Assembly (NCBI GenBank): GCA_018608405.1
Contig: JABAZP010000034.1
Coordinates: 1-39,277, forward strand
Origin: Flavobacteriales bacterium
Lineage (GTDB): Bacteria > Bacteroidota > Bacteroidia > Flavobacteriales_E > Vicingaceae
Reading direction: 5' to 3'
Length of the DNA stretch: 39,277 nucleotides
Positions 1-7,349 of this stretch are shown here, in pieces. The position numbers were made by a program, and so were the translations under genes. The number at the start of each line of letters is the position of its first letter. The stretch's first letter is position 1. Under the pieces are notes generated by a model. It searched no databases. It saw only the letters and a list, made by a program, of their open reading frames with translations, and had not been told where the DNA came from.

Positions 1-108
1 GGAATTTATTGCAAAGCTATCTAAAGAGTGAAGTGAAATGAATCAAATAGAATTTTTATACTCTAAAGTTTCTTAACCAAGCTCTCAAAAAATTACTTTT
101 GCACCATA

Positions 109-207
109 AAAGCTGAGATAGAAAAAACAGACAAAGAAATTGACCAAATGGTCTATGAGCTTTATGGATTGACAGAAGAAGAGATTGAGATTGTAGAGAA
201 TAGTTGA
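109..207 (+). pseudogene. C-terminal remnant of a restriction-modification enzyme
   Basis: The plus strand is open from 67 to a TGA at 205-207. From about 109 it encodes a peptide containing DKEIDQMVYELYGLTEEE, which resembles the extreme C-terminus of many Eco57I/TaqI-like restriction-methylation enzymes and some specificity subunits. There is no start codon, methylase motif or recognition domain upstream, and an in-frame TAA lies at 64-66, so only about 33 codons of the tail survive. It sits beside the 3' side of tRNA-Ser, the usual side for island insertion. I read it as the scar of a deleted mobile defence gene. The match is from memory of the family tail. Confidence 0.6.
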
Positions 208-284
208 AGTTTCGTAAGAATTGCAACCTAAATAAAGAGCCTTAAATAACTCACTACTGACAACCAAACTGATACCTAAAAAAG

Positions 285-320
285 AAAAGCCCTGTAAACT
301 AAACGATTACAGGGCTTTTT
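285..320. terminator. Rho-independent terminator of tRNA-Ser, probably bidirectional
   Basis: Inverted repeat with arms AAGCCCTGTAA and TTACAGGGCTT around a short A-rich loop. It has a T-run on the right in the plus direction and, read on the minus strand, a T-rich tail after the second arm. It starts directly after the 3' end of tRNA-Ser, so it most likely ends that minus-strand transcript. Confidence 0.85.
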
Positions 321-321
321 G

Positions 322-406
322 CGGAGAAAGAGGGATTCGAACCCCCGATACCTTTCAGTATGCTAGTTTTCAAGACTAGTGCATTCAACCGCTCTGCCAT
401 TTCTCC
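322..406 (-). tRNA. tRNA-Ser(UGA)
   Basis: Read on the minus strand this gives a full class II tRNA. The acceptor arm GGAGAAA pairs with TTTCTCC, followed by discriminator G. The T arm contains GGTTCGAATCC. The anticodon stem CTAGT/ACTAG encloses a loop with anticodon TGA, and there is a long variable arm, as expected for serine. The anticodon UGA reads UCN codons. CCA is not encoded: the bases after the discriminator are CAA. A strong terminator follows directly. Confidence 0.97.
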
Positions 407-497
407 GCCGCAAAAGTACCAAAGCTTTTTATTTTAAAAACAACTTTTAACAACATATTTTAAATAAAAGGTGTCTTGAATTCGTAATTTTAATATC

Positions 498-1979
498 ATG
501 AAAAAGACTTTAACCTTATTATTAGGTGTTTTACTAATATCTGAGCTGCTCGCAAATGTGAATTTCTCTATAGACTATGCCAACTTTCAAAGCGACAACA
601 AACCTTACACCGAGTTCTACTTATCCATCAACGGTAGTTCGTTGGGTTATGCAATGGTGAAGCAAGAGGGTGAAGTGGAACTTTTTCAATCAAACATTGA
701 GATGACTTATTTAATTGAAAAAGGAACTGAGGTTATTGCGTTCGAAAAATTTCAAATCAACACTCCTATATATACAGAAGCAGAGGTAAATAATAACCCT
801 CTTGACCTGCTAGACTTGAAAAGATTGAGTTTTCCTGCTGGAGAATACACTTACACCGTAATTGCCAAGGATTTGGTAAATAAAAGCACAGCAGAAGCAT
901 CGGGAAAAATCAGCACCTTAAAAAATTCTCCCCTATCAATTCAGCTCTCCGACATTCAATTGGGAAATAACATCAAACCAACAGTAACTAAAAATCAGTT
1001 TTCAAAAGTCGGCTATGACATTGTTCCGAACGTTGCGCACAATTATATAAGAGACAATAGCAAGCTAAGCGCTTATTTTGAAATCTACAATGCAAACAAG
1101 TCGCTTGGGGATAGTACAGACTACCTAATAGACATTTCAATTAGAGATGTTGTGAACGAAAAGCCTACCGGAAACTTAAGAGCTATAAAAAGATTAAAGG
1201 CAACAGAAATTACTGCGCACATTCAGCCTTTTAACATAGAAAAACTGCCTACCGGCAATTATGAAGTCTTAGTTGAATGTAAAAACAGAAATAATGAAGT
1301 GATTAACAGCAGAAAGGTTCAATTTTTTAGACTAAATCCGGACTTAACAGATCTCAGCACTGTTTCTATTGAAGGAACATTTGTTGACTCAATGAGAAAT
1401 ACTGCGTTATTGGCAGAGTATATAAAATCAGTTCGTGTAATCTCTCAAGAAAATGAAAAGACTTGGGCAGACAACCAACTTAAATATGCTGAACTTGAAT
1501 TCATGCAAAGGTATTTTCTTAACTTCTGGGTGACCAGAAATCCTGTTGACCCTGGTTATCAATGGGAAAATTACAAACGAAAATTAGCTTTGATCGATGA
1601 AAAATTTGGCTATGGTGGAGTAAAAGGATATCAAACAGATAGAGGCCGAGTTTATTTACAATATGGTGCTCCTACAGATGTTCAAGACGTTAAATATGAT
1701 AGCAATAACAACCCTTACTCTATTTGGCGATATTATAAGTTTTCCGAATGTTACCGAACAGCATTAAATGGATTAACCGATCGAAAATTCATTTTTTACA
1801 GCCCTTCCAATGAAATGTTAGGCTATGAGGTATTGCACTCTAATGTGCCTGGAGAGGTCCAAAACAATGAATGGGAAACGACTCTTCAACGGGGCGCCAA
1901 TGTAAGACCCGGAACAAGAGAAAATCAAAACGTACAAGGTCAAGATAGAGCAAGAGATTTGTTTAACAACCCTAGATAG
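498..1979 (+). CDS. GWxTD-domain secreted protein
   Basis: 493 residues with a signal peptide (MKKTLTLLLGVLLISELLAN, cleavage near residue 20). The C-terminal third carries the GWxTD-domain pattern: a helical FLNFWVTRNP segment near 342, then GYQTDRGRVYLQYGAP from residue 377, where the family's W is replaced by Y. The N-terminal half is beta-rich and looks like Ig-like or scaffold domains. The domain is common in Bacteroidota and its function is unknown to me, so the role is left open beyond export to the periplasm or outer membrane. It has no close operon partner upstream; the glycosyltransferase follows after 33 nt and may be co-transcribed. Length is typical for the group. Confidence 0.85.
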   Translation: MKKTLTLLLGVLLISELLANVNFSIDYANFQSDNKPYTEFYLSINGSSLGYAMVKQEGEVELFQSNIEMTYLIEKGTEVIAFEKFQINTPIYTEAEVNNNPLDLLDLKRLSFPAGEYTYTVIAKDLVNKSTAEASGKISTLKNSPLSIQLSDIQLGNNIKPTVTKNQFSKVGYDIVPNVAHNYIRDNSKLSAYFEIYNANKSLGDSTDYLIDISIRDVVNEKPTGNLRAIKRLKATEITAHIQPFNIEKLPTGNYEVLVECKNRNNEVINSRKVQFFRLNPDLTDLSTVSIEGTFVDSMRNTALLAEYIKSVRVISQENEKTWADNQLKYAELEFMQRYFLNFWVTRNPVDPGYQWENYKRKLALIDEKFGYGGVKGYQTDRGRVYLQYGAPTDVQDVKYDSNNNPYSIWRYYKFSECYRTALNGLTDRKFIFYSPSNEMLGYEVLHSNVPGEVQNNEWETTLQRGANVRPGTRENQNVQGQDRARDLFNNPR

Positions 1980-1987
1980 TACTTCCT

Positions 1988-1995
1988 TATTTTTG
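1988..1995 (+). promoter_or_regulatory. candidate Bacteroidota -7 element (TATTTTTG)
   Basis: The octamer matches the Bacteroidota -7 consensus TAnnTTTG and lies 17 nt upstream of the glycosyltransferase start. No well-spaced TTG -33 element is obvious; the nearest TTTG, at 1958-1961, is about 26 nt away. It is weak evidence for a separate transcript for the downstream gene. Confidence 0.3.
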
Positions 1996-2012
1996 TGGCC
2001 TAAATTTCAAAG

Positions 2013-3005
2013 ATGAGTCCAAGTGTTGCTGTAGTTATTTTAAATTGGAATGGTAGAAGGCATTTGGAAACCTACCTTCCATCGGTGGTCAAATATTCAG
2101 CTGTAGCAACTGTTTACTTGGCAGATAATAACTCAACGGACGACTCGATAGCGTTTACTAAAAAAAACTACCCAAGTATAAAGTTCATTATTAACGAAAG
2201 TAATGGAGGTTTTGCAAAAGGGTACAACGACGCTCTTAAAGACCTGAAAGAAGACTACTTTGTTTTGTTGAATTCCGATGTTGAAGTAACACCCAATTGG
2301 ATTGCGCCGGTTATCAAAAAACTCGAAAGCATAGAAAACGTTTGCATCGCTCAACCCAAGATTAAATCTTACCTCAAAAAAGATGAATTTGAATATGCAG
2401 GAGCCGCAGGCGGATTTATTGACTTCTTAGGTTACCCCTTTTGCCAAGGTAGAATATTTGATAGCATTGAAAAAGACATTGGGCAATACGACACAAGCCG
2501 AGAAGTTTTTTGGGCAACAGGAGCTTGCATGTTCATCAAAGCTTCTTTATTTAAACAATTAGGTGGCTTCGATGAGCGTTACTTTGCCCACATGGAAGAA
2601 ATTGACTTGTGTTGGAGAGCAAAAAACCTAGGCTACTCAGTATACTATGTTGCAGAAAGTACAGTTTATCATCTTGGAGGTGGGACTATGAAGAACACGA
2701 ATCCTAGAAAAACATTCTTGAACTTTCGAAATAGTTTAATGACCTTGTACAAGAATGACCAATCAAATTACCGGTTATTTAAAATATTTCTGAGATTGCT
2801 GTTGGACGGACTTGCATTTGTCAAATTGTTAATATCTTCAGGCCCACAGCATGCTTTTGCTATTTTACAAGCACACTTTTCCTTCTATAAAATGAAAAAA
2901 ATCAGGTCGAATGCAGAAAGCCCAAATTCAAAGGGAATTTTAAAGACTAGTATTGTTTGGTCGCACTACGCTAAAAGAATCACTCGGTTTTCTCAGTTGA
3001 AGTAA
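2013..3005 (+). CDS. family 2 glycosyltransferase (rhamnosyltransferase-like)
   Basis: 330-residue GT-A glycosyltransferase. The nucleotide-sugar fold is clear: VVILNWNGR at 7-15, DNNSTD at 38-43, NGGFAKGYN at 64-72, the NSD metal-binding motif at 87-89, then the acceptor-side pattern GGFDERYFAHMEEIDLCWR and a GGG segment before the C-terminal helices. This layout is that of WbbL-type transferases, which add a sugar to surface polysaccharide or O-antigen intermediates at the cytoplasmic face of the inner membrane. Donor and acceptor cannot be told from sequence. No other polysaccharide gene lies nearby. The 3' end overlaps the convergent thioesterase gene by 13 nt. Confidence 0.9.
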   Translation: MSPSVAVVILNWNGRRHLETYLPSVVKYSAVATVYLADNNSTDDSIAFTKKNYPSIKFIINESNGGFAKGYNDALKDLKEDYFVLLNSDVEVTPNWIAPVIKKLESIENVCIAQPKIKSYLKKDEFEYAGAAGGFIDFLGYPFCQGRIFDSIEKDIGQYDTSREVFWATGACMFIKASLFKQLGGFDERYFAHMEEIDLCWRAKNLGYSVYYVAESTVYHLGGGTMKNTNPRKTFLNFRNSLMTLYKNDQSNYRLFKIFLRLLLDGLAFVKLLISSGPQHAFAILQAHFSFYKMKKIRSNAESPNSKGILKTSIVWSHYAKRITRFSQLK

Positions 3006-3394
3006 GTCTTCATATTCTCGATAAAACTAGCGGGAGGTCTACATGCCCGTTTTGAAGCATCCATAAAAAAAAGAGTGGTTTGAGCTGAGATAATTAAATC
3101 TTCTCCCCTATGAATTTCATAACCAAATGAAATTTTATTCGTGGGCATTTTCGTAACGCGGGTTGTAATAACTAATTCATCGTCGTACAAAGCGGCATTA
3201 TGATACCTAATAACCAAATCTTTAACAGGTAATCCGTAACCTGACTCTTCCATACTTCGATACGAAACACCAACAGATTTTAGCGCATCTACCCTTCCTA
3301 TTTCTAAATATTGTGGGTAATTACCGTAGTAAACAAAACCCATTTGGTCTGTTTCAGAATACCTTACCCTTAACATTGTTTTGGATTCTATCAT
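2993..3394 (-). CDS. acyl-CoA thioesterase, YbgC/4-hydroxybenzoyl-CoA thioesterase family
   Basis: 133-residue single hot-dog domain. The signature YSETDQMGFVYYGNYPQYLE near the N-terminus contains the conserved Asp (DQMG) used by the 4HBT/YbgC family to cleave acyl-CoA thioesters, and the central helix and strands follow the fold (residues 12-125). It would hydrolyse short- or medium-chain acyl-CoA in the cytoplasm; in proteobacteria the relative YbgC sits with Tol-Pal, but no tol genes are here. It is divergent from dnaA and overlaps the glycosyltransferase 3' end. A thioesterase beside dnaA recurs in Flavobacteriia as far as I recall, which supports this being a core locus. Confidence 0.9.
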   Translation of the reverse strand: MIESKTMLRVRYSETDQMGFVYYGNYPQYLEIGRVDALKSVGVSYRSMEESGYGLPVKDLVIRYHNAALYDDELVITTRVTKMPTNKISFGYEIHRGEDLIISAQTTLFFMDASKRACRPPASFIENMKTYFN

Positions 3395-3686
3395 CGTATA
3401 ATTTTAAATTAAATTTTCGTCGAAATTATTTTGTAACATAGCAAAAAAAAGTTCTAAATCAAGAGCACTTTTGTTTTTTATTTCACTTTTTTCTACAAAT
3501 ATTTGTTGTGCGATTAAAAACTAATCCAAATTCGTTCATCAATTTTAAAATAAACAAGTTATACTTTTTCATGTCCTCTTGAAAAAAGTTCTCAAACTAT
3601 CAAAAAAATGTTGAATTATAATTTGATTCGAGTTAAAATTTAGTTAAGTTGGCGCAAGTTTATTAACCACCATAAAACCTAGTAAT
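3395..3686. other. A+T-rich intergenic region upstream of dnaA
   Basis: About 290 nt of strongly A+T-rich DNA separate the divergent thioesterase and dnaA genes. It must hold both promoters. I looked for DnaA boxes of the TTATCCACA type and found no exact copy or cluster, so there is no positive evidence for a replication origin here. Confidence 0.5.
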
Positions 3687-5120
3687 ATGAATACTGATTT
3701 CAATCAAGTTTGGCAAAATTGTTTAGCTGTTATTAAAGACAATGTTAGCCTTCAAAGTTATAAAACTTGGTTTGATCCTATTGCTCCTGTTAAATTGGCA
3801 AATAACGTACTGACCATACAAGTACCTTCTCAATTTTTTTACGAATGGTTAGAGGAACATTACATTACCTTATTAAGAAAAACAATTAAGAAAGAACTAG
3901 GCACAGAGGGAAAGCTAGAATACAGTATTATTATGGAAAACGGGGTGAATAACCCAAAACCATATACAGTGCGTATTCCTACAACCAACAGACAAGCATT
4001 GAAAAATGATCCAGTGGCTGTTCCAATGGATGTGAACGGAGAAAAAGGAATTCGCAATCCGTTTATTATTCCAGGTCTTAAAAAGGTAAAAATTGACTCT
4101 CAATTGAATCCAAACTATTCGTTTGAAAGCTTTATTGAAGGAGATTGTAATAGATTAGCCCGATCAGCAGGTTATGCGGTATCAAAAAATCCCGGAGGAA
4201 CCGCTTTTAATCCTCTTTTAATCTATGGAGGTGTTGGGTTAGGAAAAACTCACTTAGTTCATTCTATAGGAATTGAAATAAAAAACAACCATCCTAACAA
4301 AACCGTATTGTACGTTTCTTCAGAAAAATTTACGCACCAATTTATTGATGCAGTAAGAAACAACAACCAAAACGACTTTATTCACTTCTATCAAATGATA
4401 GATGTTTTAATTATAGACGACGTTCAATTTTTTAGTGGAAAAGAAAAAACACAAGACGTATTCTTCCACATTTTTAACCATTTACACCAAACTGGAAAGC
4501 AGTTAATTCTTACTTCAGACAAAGCACCTGTTGAGCTTCAAGGAATGGAACAAAGATTACTTTCTAGGTTTAAGTGGGGATTATCTGCAGACTTACAAAA
4601 CCCTGAGCTAGAAACTAGAATTGCAATTTTGGAAACAAAAATGTACAACGAAGGCTTAGAACTTCCAAAAGAAGTAGTGGAGTATTTAGCGTATAGTATT
4701 ACGACCAACATTAGAGAATTAGAAGGTGCTCTTATTTCACTTCTAGCGCAATCGTCACTGAATAAGAAAGCCATTACACTTGAATTGGCGAAGCAAATGA
4801 TTGACAAGTTTGTAAAAAATACAGCTCGTGAGGTATCTATAGACTATATTCAAAAGGTTGTTTGTGATTATTTTGACTTACCAATTGAGTTATTAAAGTC
4901 AAAAACAAGAAAAAGAGAAGTGGTACAAGCAAGACAAATCGCTATGTATTTTGCTAAGAAAATGACAAAGTCAAGTTTAGCAAATATTGGAATGCATTGC
5001 GGAGGGAAAGATCACGCTACCGTTTTGCACGCTTGCAAAACAGTAAATAATTTAATTGACACAGATAAGCGGTTTAGAGGATATGTTTCTGATTTAGAAA
5101 AGAAAATTAGCATTCAGTAA
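3687..5120 (+). CDS. dnaA: chromosomal replication initiator protein DnaA
   Basis: 477 residues with all four DnaA domains. Domain I (about 1-85) contains SYKTWFDPIAPVKL and a helical oligomerisation region. A linker follows to about 115. The AAA+ domain has Walker A GGVGLGKTHL at 181-190, Walker B VLIIDDVQF at 240-248, and a sensor-2 region around TTNIRELEGAL. C-terminal domain IV carries the DNA-binding signature GGKDHATVLHA near residue 440. It binds ATP and DnaA boxes to open the origin. The start gives the standard N-terminus MNTDFNQVWQNCL. The protein is intact. A hairpin with a T-run 30 nt downstream probably ends the transcript before the phosphatase gene. Confidence 0.98.
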   Translation: MNTDFNQVWQNCLAVIKDNVSLQSYKTWFDPIAPVKLANNVLTIQVPSQFFYEWLEEHYITLLRKTIKKELGTEGKLEYSIIMENGVNNPKPYTVRIPTTNRQALKNDPVAVPMDVNGEKGIRNPFIIPGLKKVKIDSQLNPNYSFESFIEGDCNRLARSAGYAVSKNPGGTAFNPLLIYGGVGLGKTHLVHSIGIEIKNNHPNKTVLYVSSEKFTHQFIDAVRNNNQNDFIHFYQMIDVLIIDDVQFFSGKEKTQDVFFHIFNHLHQTGKQLILTSDKAPVELQGMEQRLLSRFKWGLSADLQNPELETRIAILETKMYNEGLELPKEVVEYLAYSITTNIRELEGALISLLAQSSLNKKAITLELAKQMIDKFVKNTAREVSIDYIQKVVCDYFDLPIELLKSKTRKREVVQARQIAMYFAKKMTKSSLANIGMHCGGKDHATVLHACKTVNNLIDTDKRFRGYVSDLEKKISIQ

Positions 5121-5149
5121 ATCTCATTATCGTCCAAAATATTTTTTTT

Positions 5150-5198
5150 AACTCTATTGTCACGCTTAGTTTTGCTTAGTAGATAATAGAGTTTTTTT
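5150..5198 (+). terminator. probable Rho-independent terminator after dnaA
   Basis: Perfect 9-bp arms AACTCTATT (5150-5158) and AATAGAGTT (5185-5193), separated by 26 nt and followed directly by a run of T. The long loop makes it weaker than a classic terminator, but the placement 29 nt after the dnaA stop fits. Confidence 0.6.
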
Positions 5199-5210
5199 AT
5201 TTATTAGCAT

Positions 5211-5678
5211 ATGAAAGTATTGATGGTTTGTTTAGGCAATATTTGCCGATCTCCCTTAGCCGAGGGAATTCTTGAAAAAAAGATAAATGAAAATGGTTTG
5301 GATGTATCGGTTGACTCCGCAGCAACATCCGACTATCATGTTGGAGATAAGCCAGACCCTAGATCCATATCAAAAGCTGCAGAATATGGAATTGACATTA
5401 CTGCACAGCGAGGAAGGCAAATTCAAAAATCAGACTTTCAAGAATTTGATCGAATATTCGTCATGGACACATCGAACTATTCCAACACTGTTGCTCTCAC
5501 CAATAAAATAGAAGAAATCGATAAAGTTGAAATGATACTCAACTTAATTACGCCCAGCTCTAACCAATCCGTTCCTGATCCTTATTTTGGAGGAGAAGAT
5601 GGCTTTGAAAACGCATATCGATTATTAGACGCAGCCTGCGATGTAATCATTAAACAACTTAAGGATGAGCAAAGCTAA
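5211..5678 (+). CDS. low-molecular-weight protein-tyrosine phosphatase
   Basis: 155 residues, the usual size of the LMW-PTP family. The P-loop VCLGNICRSPLAEG supplies catalytic Cys7 and Arg13, and the general-acid loop VPDPYFGG gives Asp123. It would dephosphorylate phosphotyrosine (or arginine-phosphate, in the YwlE branch) in the cytoplasm; its substrate is unknown. Its neighbour in Bacteroidota is typically the RsmI-like methyltransferase, as here: the two overlap by 14 nt and are surely translated from one mRNA. No tyrosine-kinase gene is present in the window. Confidence 0.93.
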   Translation: MKVLMVCLGNICRSPLAEGILEKKINENGLDVSVDSAATSDYHVGDKPDPRSISKAAEYGIDITAQRGRQIQKSDFQEFDRIFVMDTSNYSNTVALTNKIEEIDKVEMILNLITPSSNQSVPDPYFGGEDGFENAYRLLDAACDVIIKQLKDEQS

Positions 5679-6378
5679 AGTCTACCTTATCCCAAATTTT
5701 TTGGGACCTGAAGTTACTGAAGATCGATCATTCCCATCCGAGAATAAAGAAATTATTGCGTCGTTGTCTCACTTTGCAGTAGAAAATATAAAAGATGCTC
5801 GACGCTTTTTAGTCCGCATTGGTTTAAAGTCTAAAATTGATGAAAGTGAGTTTTATAATTTAGATAAAAAGAGTGATTGGGATGACATTCAACCAATGAT
5901 AGCAGCACTTAAAGAGGGTCATTCTATTGGTGTTATTTCTGACGCAGGTTGCCCGGGAATTGCCGACCCAGGTTCGTTGTTAGTAAAACATGCGCACATT
6001 AACGCTTTCCAAGCCGTACCGCTAATTGGACCTTCTTCTATTTTCTTAGCGTTAATGGCTAGTGGTTTTAATGGTCAGTCTTTTAATTTTAAGGGGTATT
6101 TGAATCGGGACAGCGCTGTAAAAAGCAAAGAGATACGCGAAATGGAAAATCTAGCAAATCAATTTCAACAGACGCAAATCTTTATGGAAACCCCCTACCG
6201 GAATGAGGCCATGTGGGAAGATTTACTAAAAACCTTGCGCGGGGATACCAAACTATGTGTTGCCGCAAATATTAGCTTACCAAATGAATATATTAAAACC
6301 AAAACAGTTGCTGAGTGGAAAAAAAGCAACAAACAGAATTTAGACAAAATGCCTGCTATTTATTTACTCGGCTCCTAA
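5665..6378 (+). CDS. RsmI-like SAM-dependent methyltransferase
   Basis: 237 residues of the tetrapyrrole/RsmI methylase fold. The SAM-site motif GVISDAGCPGIADPGS (about 91-106) and PSSIFLALMASG (about 122-133) are those of RsmI, the 16S rRNA C1402 ribose methyltransferase. The usual RsmI N-terminus with ATPIGNL is replaced by VYLIPNFLGPE, and the extra C-terminal RNA-binding domain is absent. This is the shorter paralogue often found beside the phosphatase in Bacteroidota, so its substrate is uncertain. It overlaps the phosphatase by 14 nt and, at its 3' end, the convergent kinase gene by 15 nt. Confidence 0.85.
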   Translation: MSKAKVYLIPNFLGPEVTEDRSFPSENKEIIASLSHFAVENIKDARRFLVRIGLKSKIDESEFYNLDKKSDWDDIQPMIAALKEGHSIGVISDAGCPGIADPGSLLVKHAHINAFQAVPLIGPSSIFLALMASGFNGQSFNFKGYLNRDSAVKSKEIREMENLANQFQQTQIFMETPYRNEAMWEDLLKTLRGDTKLCVAANISLPNEYIKTKTVAEWKKSNKQNLDKMPAIYLLGS

Positions 6379-7209
6379 GTTAGTATGGTATAACGTAAGC
6401 CCAGAAATTGGTTTCTCTAAAACGTTTCCAATCTTAACCTCAAACTCAACTGCCACTTTCCGGATCACCTCTTGATAGTAAAGGGCTATAGAACCTGTCA
6501 GATTCAATGGAATTGTTTGGTATTCTGCATATCGAGTTACCATTTTTTGAAAATATGCTCGAAAAGAACGTTGAAGGATTTCAGAAATGTATGGATGTTC
6601 TCGATTATGATAAGCAAAACGACTAAAATTTGCGATGTATCTATTTGCAAATGGTTTTTTATAAAGATTCTCTAAAATTTCATCAACGTTAGTCTTATAT
6701 CTTTTAACAAAACGTTGTTCTAAATCAGCATCCATTCTTCCTTCAATGAATGCCTTTAAAATTCTTTTCCCAATATCAACTCCACCACCTTCGTCACCAA
6801 GAATATATCCACCACTCCTAAATTCTTGAATTACCTGTTCTCCGTCAAACAAACAACAATTGCTTCCTGTACCCAAAATTCCTGCTACTCCCCTACTTTT
6901 TCCGCATGCTGCTCTAGCTGCTCCTAATAAATCATGGTAAACGTGAATTGTTGCGGCTGGAAAAACCTGCTTAGCACCTTTTGCAATAATGGTGTTTCTA
7001 CTTTCAGAAGAACAACCTGAACCATAAAAATGAATTTCTGTAACACCCTCTTTATGTATTCCGCTAAACGTTTCATTTAATTCACTAGCAACAATTGTTT
7101 TATCAACAAAATAAGGATTTAACCCTATGCAGGAAAACTGTGAAATTGCATCTTCATCGATTAGCCTCCAGTCTGTTTTTGACGAGCCACTATCTGCTAT
7201 TAGAATCAT
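6364..7209 (-). CDS. BadF/BadG-type N-acetylglucosamine (amino-sugar) kinase
   Basis: 281 residues of the actin-like ATPase fold. Visible motifs are the phosphate-1 loop ADSGSSKTDWRLID at the N-terminus, GILGTGSNCCLFDG in the middle (about 111-124), and GGYILGDEGGGVDIGKR after it, all typical of GlcNAc/MurNAc kinases of the BadF/BadG/BcrA/BcrD superfamily. It would phosphorylate an amino sugar released from cell-wall turnover, using ATP in the cytoplasm. The usual partner MurQ is not adjacent, so the exact sugar is open. The minus strand upstream carries a good -7 element. The 3' end overlaps the convergent methyltransferase by 15 nt. Confidence 0.87.
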   Translation of the reverse strand: MILIADSGSSKTDWRLIDEDAISQFSCIGLNPYFVDKTIVASELNETFSGIHKEGVTEIHFYGSGCSSESRNTIIAKGAKQVFPAATIHVYHDLLGAARAACGKSRGVAGILGTGSNCCLFDGEQVIQEFRSGGYILGDEGGGVDIGKRILKAFIEGRMDADLEQRFVKRYKTNVDEILENLYKKPFANRYIANFSRFAYHNREHPYISEILQRSFRAYFQKMVTRYAEYQTIPLNLTGSIALYYQEVIRKVAVEFEVKIGNVLEKPISGLTLYHTNLGAE

Positions 7210-7235
7210 TTTAAAAGGTATATTTTATGAAATTT

Positions 7236-7243
7236 CAAAATTA
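7236..7243 (-). promoter_or_regulatory. candidate -7 element (TAATTTTG) for the sugar kinase
   Basis: On the minus strand TAATTTTG fits the Bacteroidota TAnnTTTG -7 consensus and lies about 27 nt before the kinase start codon. A clear -33 TTG at the right spacing is not seen. Confidence 0.35.
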
Positions 7244-7349
7244 AGTTAAATAACCAACTAAAAAGAAGCATCGTATAGCTAGAATTTACGTCTTATAACT
7301 CTACTAAGGAGTTCATTTTGGTTAAATTTACTCTTGCTTGAATTGTGCT

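Noticed and set aside
85..267. Minus-strand 60-codon ORF at the left end
   Set aside because: It is the shadow of the restriction-enzyme tail on the other strand and has no homology I know.
3395..3686. Possible replication origin upstream of dnaA
   Set aside because: A+T-rich, but no DnaA-box cluster of the TTATCCACA type was found; A+T-richness alone is common here.
7338..7349. TTG start for the SBBP protein
   Set aside because: The ATG at 7350 gives a cleaner signal peptide; the TTG would add only four residues.
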